This document shows positions 54,987 through 62,600 of a stretch of 64,000 nt of DNA, one piece after another. Position 1 is the first letter of the stretch; every line of letters starts with the position of its first letter. The notes beneath the pieces were generated by a model. The model had not been told where the DNA came from and did no database searches. It worked only from the letters and a program-made list of their open reading frames with translations. The position numbers and the translations under genes were made by a program. Source of the stretch: Sphingobium sp. AS12 (lineage in GTDB: Bacteria; Pseudomonadota; Alphaproteobacteria; Sphingomonadales; Sphingomonadaceae). Where the stretch lies: positions 62,001 through 126,000 of the forward strand of contig NZ_JAHRGM010000076.1 of assembly GCF_019097845.1 (NCBI RefSeq), in the 5' to 3' direction.

Positions 54987-55213
54987 TCGATCGTGCCGAG
55001 GACCGTGCCGACCTCATAGGTTTCGCCGGGCTGGGCGATGATGCGCAGCGTGCCGCTGGCAGGCGATTCCACCTCGTTGGCCGACTTGTCGGCTTCGAGC
55101 AGATAGAGCGGCTGGCCCTCTTCGACCTGCGCGCCATCTTCGGCCAGCCATTCCGCAATCTGGGCCTCGGTCATCGAAAAGCCGATCTTGGGCAGCAATA
55201 TGTCGGTCGCCAT
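54983..55213 (-). CDS. Free-standing lipoyl (biotinyl-lipoyl) domain protein
   Basis: A 76-residue single lipoyl domain: MATDILLPKIGFSMTEAQIAEW, the lipoylated Lys in LLEADKSANEVE (about residue 43) and the closing YEVGTVLGTIE. This is the size of one isolated domain; the E2 catalytic core, subunit-binding domain and any E1 or E3 genes are absent from the window. It is translationally coupled to the Gfo/Idh gene. It may serve as a swinging carrier for an acyl or aldehyde group in this pathway. Confidence 0.85.
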   Translation of the reverse strand: MATDILLPKIGFSMTEAQIAEWLAEDGAQVEEGQPLYLLEADKSANEVESPASGTLRIIAQPGETYEVGTVLGTIE

Positions 55214-55336
55214 GGTCTTATTCCCTCATGCAAATGCGAAAATCTCTTGGCATCCGTCATGCCCGCTCCGGCGACGGTGCGGCAATGCGCAGGGGCGATG
55301 ATCCGGCCAATATCGTTGCCGCGATAGCGCCGGAGA

Positions 55337-55990
55337 TCAGTAACCGCGACTGTCGGTCCAGTCCTCGGTCTCGCCGGGCTTGTACGTCTTGCCGGGGGTT
55401 TTGCCCGATGCCGTCCTGAGGTCGAAACCGATCGGGTCCGCGCCACCCTCGATCCCGACGCCGAAGGAGGAGAGCGCCCAGCTGGTCATGACATAATGGC
55501 CGATGGAGAAAACCAGATCCATCTGCTGCTGCTTGGTGAAATGGCGGCCCAGCACCGCCCAGTTGGCGTCACTGATCGTGCCGTCGGCGATGAGTTCACC
55601 GACCGAGCGCAGCACAGCATCATCGGCCTCGTCCCAATTGCCGCCCGCTGGATAGTCGCGGATCGCGGCGATATCCTCCAGGGTCAGGCCGGCGTTCAGG
55701 GCGTAGCCGACATGATTATGCCATTCATAGGCAGACTTCACCAACCAGGCGACGCGCAGGATCAGCAGTTCCAGATGCCTGGTCGACAGTGAGTTGGACA
55801 TAAGCAGATGCTTGCCCCAGATATTATAGACCTTGCCCAGACCAGGATGGTTGGCCATGACCATTAACACATTGGTTTTAGATCCTTCTTCCCAGGAATT
55901 TGGCTCACCCCAATAGGAAAACACCTCACGCGCATCGTCGGTCCATTCCGCGCGCGGCAGCGGGAGGATGCGGGGTTTGATGTCGGTCAT
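55337..55990 (-). CDS. Carboxymuconolactone decarboxylase-like protein
   Basis: A 217-residue all-helical protein of the CMD/AhpD-like fold. The core helix RHLELLILRVAWLVKSAYEWHNHVGYALNAGL carries the conserved E-x-x-x-H pattern (Glu-Trp-His-Asn-His) but no CxxC pair, so it is not an AhpD-type peroxidase. Such proteins in sphingomonad catabolic clusters are often of unknown function. It overlaps the acid phosphatase gene by 4 bases. Confidence 0.82.
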   Translation of the reverse strand: MTDIKPRILPLPRAEWTDDAREVFSYWGEPNSWEEGSKTNVLMVMANHPGLGKVYNIWGKHLLMSNSLSTRHLELLILRVAWLVKSAYEWHNHVGYALNAGLTLEDIAAIRDYPAGGNWDEADDAVLRSVGELIADGTISDANWAVLGRHFTKQQQMDLVFSIGHYVMTSWALSSFGVGIEGGADPIGFDLRTASGKTPGKTYKPGETEDWTDSRGY

Positions 55991-56781
55991 GGTTGGGGTA
56001 CTCCTTGGGTCAGCGCGGCGGCTTCAGCGTCGCAGCCGGTGGGTCTGGCCTTGGCGCGGGCGATATCCTTGCGCGCGGCCTTCATGTCTTTCTGGAATGC
56101 CGGATCGGCGTTGAGCCGGGCGAATACGACCGTGGCGGCAAGACGGCCCTCCTCGGTATCGCTGAGCCAATGGGCATTGCAGACGCGGCGGCTGTCGCCA
56201 AAAGCGCGGCCGCGCGCGACCAGCGCCGGGGCGAGATCGGGGTGCAACTGAGCCAGGATCAGCCCCCAGCCATAGCCGATGGCGCTGTGGCCGGACGGAT
56301 AGGAGCCGTCCTTGCGCAGCATCGGTTCCCAGTCGGGAGTGCAGGTCGGCTGGCCGTTGACCATGAACGGGCGGGGGCGGGCGTAGCGATGCTTGATCGC
56401 GCTGGTGGACATGCCGAAATCGGCCAGGGTCCGGCGCAGCAGCCGATCGAGCCGGGGCGTCGTGTCAGGCCCGATCGCCACGCCCAGCGTGCAGGAGAAG
56501 GTCGCGGTTGCCTTGGAACCCAACAGATCGGCGTCGGCGGTCGCCAATGTCCAGCGCGGGCCGCCCTGCAACGCAAGCGCAGCTTTCGCCCCTTCATCAT
56601 CGCGGGCCTGCGCGGCGGAGCCGGGTGCGGGTGGCGGCGGGGCGACATTGTCCGGCAGCGGCCCGCTCTTGAGATAGCCCGTGCCGAGCCGCGACATGCC
56701 GGGCGCCGCGGCCTGGGGTTGGGCCGCCATGCAGGGGAGTGCGATTGAGACGAGGCATAGGGTGAAGAGATGCGCTTTCAT
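55987..56781 (-). CDS. Class A non-specific acid phosphatase (PAP2 superfamily)
   Basis: A 264-residue exported phosphatase. The signal peptide ends near CMAAQ (about residue 20). The three PAP2 motifs are present: KHRYARPRPF, the PSGHSA box with the nucleophile-adjacent His, and SRRVCNAHWLSD with the catalytic His-Asp. It removes phosphate from small esters in the periplasm. ATG at 56781 begins the signal peptide, 4 bases after the DUF1330 stop; the longer frame shadows that gene. Its position in a catabolic operon suggests a phosphorylated substrate. Confidence 0.87.
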   Translation of the reverse strand: MKAHLFTLCLVSIALPCMAAQPQAAAPGMSRLGTGYLKSGPLPDNVAPPPPAPGSAAQARDDEGAKAALALQGGPRWTLATADADLLGSKATATFSCTLGVAIGPDTTPRLDRLLRRTLADFGMSTSAIKHRYARPRPFMVNGQPTCTPDWEPMLRKDGSYPSGHSAIGYGWGLILAQLHPDLAPALVARGRAFGDSRRVCNAHWLSDTEEGRLAATVVFARLNADPAFQKDMKAARKDIARAKARPTGCDAEAAALTQGVPQP

Positions 56782-56785
56782 GATC

Positions 56786-57088
56786 CTAGAGTCCTTCGAC
56801 CAGCAACGCGCGATACGGTGCCCCCTTCTGCCGCAACAGCGCGGATTGCTGATATTCCGGGCTATTATACCAGGCCCGCGCCTTGTCTGCGTCCGGGAAC
56901 TCCAGGATGACGATACCTTCCGGCCCCTCCCCTTCCAGCGTTTCGAGTGCGCCATAGACGGTAAGGGGTTTCAACCCATAATCGGCTACGAAACGCCCGG
57001 CATGGCTGCGGTTCATGCCGCTATAGGCGTCCATCGCCGCCTGATCGGTGACCGGGCCTTCGCGGGTGAAGATCATATAGGCTGGCAT
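56786..57088 (-). CDS. DUF1330-family protein
   Basis: A 100-residue ferredoxin-like-fold protein: AYMIFTREGPVTDQAAMDAYSG, then a central GIVILEFPDADKARAWYNSPEYQ with the family's conserved W-x-x-S-x-E-Y segment. Members are small dimeric proteins related to Dabb/EthD-type folds, usually of unknown function. It lies between the MFS transporter and the phosphatase genes with 4- and 12-base gaps, so it is part of the operon. Confidence 0.82.
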   Translation of the reverse strand: MPAYMIFTREGPVTDQAAMDAYSGMNRSHAGRFVADYGLKPLTVYGALETLEGEGPEGIVILEFPDADKARAWYNSPEYQQSALLRQKGAPYRALLVEGL

Positions 57089-57100
57089 CGCGTGTCCCTC

Positions 57101-58435
57101 TCAATGTATCGCATGGTTGATCGCCGCACCGTTCCAGCCACCGGCCGCCGCGAAATCGGTGCGACAGGAACGGCTGGCGATCCAGGCCAGGATGGTGCTG
57201 GGGACGCCCACCAGCAACGCCCAGCGCATCGCCATGCCCAGCGAATCCTCGCCATAGATGGGGCGCAATATATCGCTGAGCCAGCCAACCAGCACTGGCC
57301 CACCGCCAAGGCCGATGACCTGGATCGACACCATCAGCACGGCGATGGCGGTCGCACGGGAGCGCGACGGGACGAGGCCAGCCACCACCGCCATCAGCGG
57401 CGCGGCAGACAGGCCACCGATCAACATGTTAAGACCATAAAGCGGGAATACCCGGTCGGCAGAACCGGTCAGGATCAGCCAGCCAATGCCGGTGGCCATC
57501 GCGCCGCTTATCATCAATATCCAGACATACCAGCGCATGTCGCGACGGCCCAGGAAGTCGGCCAGCGGCCCGCCGACCGTATGACCGATCGCTGACCCGA
57601 AGAAGAGCGCGCCGCCCATTTGCAAACCGGCTTCATTGGCGGGCATTCCATGGGTCCGCTCCATGAAGGCGGGCGCCCAGCTGATAAAGCCCATGGTCAG
57701 CAAGGCGTTGAGCGAGGCAGCAAGGATCAGCGGGGGCAGCGTGCGAATCGCCATGAGTTCGCGGGCGGTCTGAAGGAAGGAGATGGCCGGTCCCTTCGCA
57801 GCAGGTGCACCATCGGCAAGACCCGCGCGGGTATCGCGCAGGGTGAACCAGACAATGGGAGCGAGGATGAAGCCGGGGATGCTGGCGAAGATCAGCGTGT
57901 TGCGCCAGCCATATTCCTGCACCGCCCAGCCGCCCACCGCCGGACCAAGGAAGGTGCCGAGCGACGCGCCGAGCAGGAAGATCGACAGCGCCGTCGCCCG
58001 CTGGCGGATGGGAAAGAGGTCGGCGATCCACGCCTGGGATGGCGGGGTAAAGCCGCCTTCGCCAAGGCCAATGCCAGCCCGACCGATCAGCAGCACCCAG
58101 AAGCTTTTGCCCGCGCCGCAGACGATGATCGCCGCGCTCCAGACGGTGGCGGCGATTGCGACGATCTTGCGCTTCGACCAGCGATCAGCCAGCCGCGCCA
58201 GTGGGATGATCGCCAATATATAGACGATGGCGATGATCATGTCCTTGACCATGCCGATTGCCGCATCCGACAGACCCAGTTCGCGGCGGATCGGTTCGAC
58301 CATCACCACCATCAGATAGCGTTCGCCCTGCACGGACGCCGACACCAGTACCATGATGAAAAGAAACCAGGATCGGTAGGCCATGCTCGGCAGCGCCTCT
58401 GACAGCGCGGGCGGGCGTGGTTCGATGTCGGCCAT
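57101..58435 (-). CDS. MFS transporter (Spinster-like)
   Basis: A 444-residue twelve-helix transporter: first helix FLFIMVLVSASVQGERYLMVVMVEPI, the loop ARLADRWSKRKIVA of the MFS signature, and GRAGIGLGEGGFTPPSQAWIADLFP. It belongs to the Spinster/hexuronate-like branch common in sphingomonad catabolic clusters and probably imports the operon's substrate. It follows the SDR after 34 bases. Confidence 0.85.
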   Translation of the reverse strand: MADIEPRPPALSEALPSMAYRSWFLFIMVLVSASVQGERYLMVVMVEPIRRELGLSDAAIGMVKDMIIAIVYILAIIPLARLADRWSKRKIVAIAATVWSAAIIVCGAGKSFWVLLIGRAGIGLGEGGFTPPSQAWIADLFPIRQRATALSIFLLGASLGTFLGPAVGGWAVQEYGWRNTLIFASIPGFILAPIVWFTLRDTRAGLADGAPAAKGPAISFLQTARELMAIRTLPPLILAASLNALLTMGFISWAPAFMERTHGMPANEAGLQMGGALFFGSAIGHTVGGPLADFLGRRDMRWYVWILMISGAMATGIGWLILTGSADRVFPLYGLNMLIGGLSAAPLMAVVAGLVPSRSRATAIAVLMVSIQVIGLGGGPVLVGWLSDILRPIYGEDSLGMAMRWALLVGVPSTILAWIASRSCRTDFAAAGGWNGAAINHAIH

Positions 58436-58469
58436 ATATTTCCTCGCCTCTTAATCTGTCGGGGTCGGC

Positions 58470-59225
58470 CTACATCGCCGCCGTGTCGGCGGTCGGGCGG
58501 ATCAGGATTTGCGACACGTTCGCCCGCGCGGGCAATGAGGTGATGAAAAGGATCGCTTGCGCGATGTCGTCTGGCTGCATCGCCGAGTCCTTGCCGACAT
58601 GGTCGGTCATCGCCGCGCGCATCGCCGGATCGCTGATGCCGCCCGCGACTTCGGTGGCGGTCGCCCCCGGCTCCACGATCGACACCCGGATGCCCGCCCC
58701 ACCCACTTCCTGACGCAGGCTTTCGGTCAGGCCGGTGAGGCCGAACTTGCTGGTCGAATAGGGACCAAACAGCCCCGCCGCGCGCCGTCCGGCGGTGGAG
58801 GAGATGTTGATGATGTCGCCGCCACCCTGGGTCTTCATCGGGCCGATCGCCGCCTTGCAGGTGTAGAGCGTGCCAAACAGATTGATGTCGATCACGCGGC
58901 GCCATTCGTCGAGCGACAGGCTTTCAACCCCGCCGGCCTGGATGACACCGGCGGAATTGACGAGGATGTCGATGCGGCCAAGCTGATCGATGGTGTCGAT
59001 GACGGCACGGGTCGCCTCCGCCTCGACCGCGACGTCGCCGGGCAGCGCGATTGCCTTACCGCCTGTTGCGTGAATATGATCGACCAGTGCGCGGAGGCGA
59101 TCGACGCGCCGCGCTGACAGCGCTACCGCTGCCCCGGCACCCGCCAGAGCCAGTGCAGCCGCCTCGCCTATGCCCGATGACGCACCGGTCACCAGCGCGA
59201 CCTTTCCTGCAAGGCAGCCTGCCAT
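58470..59225 (-). CDS. Short-chain dehydrogenase (head of the seven-gene operon)
   Basis: A 251-residue SDR: LVTGASSGIGEAAALAL, NSAGVIQAGG, INISSTAGRRAAG with catalytic Tyr-Lys in GPYSTSKFG, and an extended C-terminus. It resembles the NADP-dependent serine/3-hydroxy-acid dehydrogenase subgroup (YdfG-like). ATG at 59225 follows AGAGGAG by 5 bases; upstream residues of the long frame lack protein character. The substrate is unknown. Confidence 0.85.
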   Translation of the reverse strand: MAGCLAGKVALVTGASSGIGEAAALALAGAGAAVALSARRVDRLRALVDHIHATGGKAIALPGDVAVEAEATRAVIDTIDQLGRIDILVNSAGVIQAGGVESLSLDEWRRVIDINLFGTLYTCKAAIGPMKTQGGGDIINISSTAGRRAAGLFGPYSTSKFGLTGLTESLRQEVGGAGIRVSIVEPGATATEVAGGISDPAMRAAMTDHVGKDSAMQPDDIAQAILFITSLPARANVSQILIRPTADTAAM

Positions 59226-59451
59226 GTCCGCTCCTCTTATGCCTGTTACGGCCATGATCGCCCGAAGGCGCATCGCCGCACAAGGCGGGCAGGCGACATA
59301 TCGCTCTGGCGGCCAGACGGGCGGCAATGATCCGGCTGGCATGCCGCGTGACCATGATAGCGCGGGGGCGATTTGCCTGGCGCGGCCCGACATGGCAGCC
59401 AGTCTGCGCCTGAACAGCCTGAGAAGCATGGCATCATAACAGGAGATGAGG

Positions 59452-60669
59452 ATGGGATCGGCCTATTGGGGCGAATTGCGGACGCATTGGCGTCCGTTGC
59501 TTGCCGCGACCATGGGACTGGGGTTCGGCATAGGCCTGTCCGCCTATACGATGGGCCTGTTTGCGCCCAAGCTGATCGCCGAATTTGGTTGGCCAAAATC
59601 GCAATTCGCGCTGCTGGGCAGTTTCGGGCTGCTGATGTTGATCGCGCAGCCGATCACCGGGCGGTTGACCGACCGGTTCGGGGTGCGCGCCGTTTCCGCC
59701 GTGGGCGTTCTGGCAGGGCCGAGTGCCTATATCGCCTTTGCAATGCAGCCCGGCAGCATTCGCGCCTTCTTTGCCATTGCGGTCTTGCAAATCATGGTCG
59801 GCACGTTGACCACATCACCCGTCTATACAAGGATCGTGGCGGAGCGGTTCGAGCGGGCGCGCGGGCTGGCCTTTTCCATCGTGATGACCGGGCCGCCGCT
59901 GGTGGGTGCGGTGATCGCGCCGCTGCTGGGCAGGTTCATCGAGAGCGAGGGGTGGCGCAACGGCTATCTGCTGATGGGCGGGGTCACGATGATATTCGGC
60001 CTGATCGCCGTGCTGATGACGCCGCCGCATATCGGCGTGCATCAGGACGCGGACATGCCGGTCGAACCCAAAAGGGGCTATGGCGTGATCATGCGCAATC
60101 CGGCCTTCTGGGTGCTGATCGTCGGCATGATATTGGTGAATATCCCGCAGGGGCTGCTGTCGTCGCAGTTGAAACTGGTGCTGATGGATAGCGGCGCGCA
60201 GTCGCAGACGGCGACCTGGCTGATTTCCGTTTTTGCGATCGGGGTGATGGTCGGCCGCTTTGCCTGCGGCCTGTCGCTAGACCGGATGGAACCCCATCTG
60301 GTTGCGGCGCTGACCCTATCAATGCCGGCGATCGGCATGATCCTGATGGCGTCGCCCTTTGACAGCACCATCGTGCTGGCGCTGTCGGTAGCAATGATGG
60401 GGCTGGCGCAAGGGGCAGAGGGCGATATCGCGGCCTATCTCGTGTCGCGACGTTTCGGGTTGAGTGTGTTCAGTCTGGTCATGGGGCTGGTCGGCGCGTC
60501 GATCGCGGGCGGGGCGGCGCTGGGGTCGCTGACGCTGAGTTACACGCTGCGCCTGTGGGGCAGTTATGCGCCCTTCCTGATGATCGGTGCCTGCGTCACG
60601 ATCATGGGAGCGGCACTGTTCCTGACATTGGGACATGGTTCCCGCAAGATGGAGGCCGTGCGCACATGA
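59452..60669 (+). CDS. MFS transporter
   Basis: A 405-residue twelve-helix transporter of the monocarboxylate/oxalate-formate antiporter-like branch: GLSAYTMGLFAPKLIAEFGWPKSQFALLG at the N-terminus and GRLTDRFGVRAV in the first cytoplasmic loop. The start at 59452 has AGGAG 6 bases upstream; ATG at 59446 is less well placed. It heads a two-gene unit with the next SDR (ATGA overlap) and is divergent from the seven-gene operon, so the two units may be co-regulated. Confidence 0.85.
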   Translation: MGSAYWGELRTHWRPLLAATMGLGFGIGLSAYTMGLFAPKLIAEFGWPKSQFALLGSFGLLMLIAQPITGRLTDRFGVRAVSAVGVLAGPSAYIAFAMQPGSIRAFFAIAVLQIMVGTLTTSPVYTRIVAERFERARGLAFSIVMTGPPLVGAVIAPLLGRFIESEGWRNGYLLMGGVTMIFGLIAVLMTPPHIGVHQDADMPVEPKRGYGVIMRNPAFWVLIVGMILVNIPQGLLSSQLKLVLMDSGAQSQTATWLISVFAIGVMVGRFACGLSLDRMEPHLVAALTLSMPAIGMILMASPFDSTIVLALSVAMMGLAQGAEGDIAAYLVSRRFGLSVFSLVMGLVGASIAGGAALGSLTLSYTLRLWGSYAPFLMIGACVTIMGAALFLTLGHGSRKMEAVRT

Positions 60670-61529
60670 AGAGCCGTGTGAAAGTCGCTGTCGTCACGGG
60701 CGCGAGTGCGGGGGTCGGCAAGGAGGCGGCACGCGCGCTGCTGCAACAGGGGTGGCGGGTGATCGGCGTCGGGCGCGATCCGGCGCGCTGCGCGGCAGCA
60801 GAGGCCGAACTGACCGCCCTGCCCGGCGCGGATTTCACCATGATCCGGGCGGACATGGCGCTGCTGGTGGAAACCGCGCGGGCGGCGCGCGAAATCGCAG
60901 CGCTTGCGCCGGAGATTGACGCGCTGCTCAACAATGCGGGCGGGGTGATGGCGCAGCGGATCATCACTGCCGAGGGGCATGAGGCGACCTTTGCGTCCAA
61001 TCACCTCGCGCCGTTCCTGCTGACGCAGATATTGCTGCCCAATTTGCTGGCGGCAGCGGCACAATCGGCACCCGGTTCGGTGCGGGTGGCGGCGGTGTCG
61101 TCCACCGGCCATGAACATTGTGCCGGGATTGTATGGGACGACCTTATATTTTCGGAGGGCTTTGTCGGTGGCGCGGCCTATTGCCATGCCAAACTGGCCA
61201 ATATTCTGTTCATCCGCGAACTGGCGCGGCGGCTGGACGGCACGGGTGTCGTCGCCCATGCGATGCACCCCGGTATAGTGGCGAGCAATTTCGCCAGCCA
61301 CTGTGACGCGGCGATGCAAGCCTATATGGAGTCGATCGCCGACCGGGCGCTGACCCCGGCGCAAGCGGCAGAGACGCTGGTATGGCTGGCGAGCGATCCG
61401 GCACCGGGCCAGTCGAGCGGCGGCTATCATTATATGCGCGAAGCCGTGCCCTGTTCGGCGGCGGCACAGGACGATGCGGCCGCCGCGCGATTGTGGCAGG
61501 TGAGCGAGGCGCTGGTGGCGGGATACTGA
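60666..61529 (+). CDS. Short-chain dehydrogenase, retinol-dehydrogenase-like
   Basis: A 287-residue SDR with TGASAGVGKEAARALLQQG, NNAGG, ATFASNHLAPFLLTQILLPN, SSTGHEHCAG and a Tyr-Cys-His-Ala-Lys catalytic segment. The ASNHLAPFLLT region is typical of the retinol dehydrogenase/WW-domain oxidoreductase-like group. It overlaps the transporter by 4 bases (ATGA), so both are translated together. The substrate is unknown. Confidence 0.85.
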   Translation: MKSRVKVAVVTGASAGVGKEAARALLQQGWRVIGVGRDPARCAAAEAELTALPGADFTMIRADMALLVETARAAREIAALAPEIDALLNNAGGVMAQRIITAEGHEATFASNHLAPFLLTQILLPNLLAAAAQSAPGSVRVAAVSSTGHEHCAGIVWDDLIFSEGFVGGAAYCHAKLANILFIRELARRLDGTGVVAHAMHPGIVASNFASHCDAAMQAYMESIADRALTPAQAAETLVWLASDPAPGQSSGGYHYMREAVPCSAAAQDDAAAARLWQVSEALVAGY

Positions 61530-61541
61530 TCCCGCCGCCAG

Positions 61542-62582
61542 TCATAATTGCGCGATCACCTGTGGCATGTCCGCCGTGGTGCGGATACCGGGCGGGGCGT
61601 CGCACACTGCTGCAACAGCATTGACCGCGCGATGGGCGGTCAGGCCTGGGGTGAAGGCGGCATAATCTTCCGGCGCGACCGGGAAGCGGATGTCCACTTC
61701 CACCGGCGTGTCGCCCTCCACCCGAACGCGCCAGCCGGATTCGCGCAGGCGCCAGTCGGGCTGGTCGATTTCGCGGCTGCAATACCAGTTGGCGCGGAAG
61801 CGCAGTACCGGCTTGCCATTACGCATTCCCGACACGGTGATGCGCTGGGCGGCGACCGTGCCGGCCGGGATGATGCCCGCCGCAATCACGATGTCGCGGG
61901 TCGCCGCGCCCATTTCGCCGACCACGTCCCAGCTATCGATGACGATCCCCGCCGCATCCGCCAACTGGGCCAGTGATCCGGCAAAGTCGCTTTTCACATG
62001 ATCGAGCTGGCGCGGGTCGAAAGCACTGGGCGCGCGACCGAAACCCATGATGTTGAACAAGAGATCGGGCGAATTGCGGCTCGAAACGTCGCCATATTCG
62101 TCGATCGTCAGGCAATCGAGCCGACGCGAAAGGGAGAGCAGCGGGATCGGCAGGGCTTCGGTCACGAAACCCGGACTGGAGCCGGTGCTGTAGATGGAGC
62201 TGTTGCCGGTGCGACAGGCCGCCTCGATCCGGTCGCGCATGGCGGCGTCCATTGAGGGCGGGTGGTGAAAGTCGCCACGGGTCGTGACGACATTCTTGCC
62301 CGATGCGAGCAGGCGGCACAGTTCGTCGATGTCGGTGCCCTGCCGCATATAGAGGACGCAATCGGCCTCCATCGCGACCAGATCATCGATCGATCCCGTG
62401 GCGATGACGCCGCAGGGCGCCAACCCGGCAAGGTCGCCCGCATCCTTGCCCCGCTTGTCGTCGGAACTGACCCATAGGCCGACAAGGTCGAGCGCGGGAT
62501 GCTCGATCACGGTGCGCAGCGCGCGGGAACCGACATTGCCGGTCGCCCACTGGATGACGCGATATCGCCTCTTGCCTGTCAT
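61542..62582 (-). CDS. Dihydrodipicolinate-reductase-like NAD(P) dehydrogenase
   Basis: A 346-residue protein with the Rossmann start YRVIQWATGNVGSRALR, then CVLYMRQGTDIDELC and NVVTTRGDFHHPPS. This type is related to 2,4-diaminopentanoate dehydrogenases and to uncharacterised NAD(P)H-dependent amine dehydrogenases of the DapB-like superfamily. It lies 18 bases downstream of the window-edge transporter, on the same strand. Neither a substrate nor a pathway can be read from sequence. Confidence 0.8.
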   Translation of the reverse strand: MTGKRRYRVIQWATGNVGSRALRTVIEHPALDLVGLWVSSDDKRGKDAGDLAGLAPCGVIATGSIDDLVAMEADCVLYMRQGTDIDELCRLLASGKNVVTTRGDFHHPPSMDAAMRDRIEAACRTGNSSIYSTGSSPGFVTEALPIPLLSLSRRLDCLTIDEYGDVSSRNSPDLLFNIMGFGRAPSAFDPRQLDHVKSDFAGSLAQLADAAGIVIDSWDVVGEMGAATRDIVIAAGIIPAGTVAAQRITVSGMRNGKPVLRFRANWYCSREIDQPDWRLRESGWRVRVEGDTPVEVDIRFPVAPEDYAAFTPGLTAHRAVNAVAAVCDAPPGIRTTADMPQVIAQL

Positions 62583-62600
62583 TGCCTCTCCTTCCGGGCA

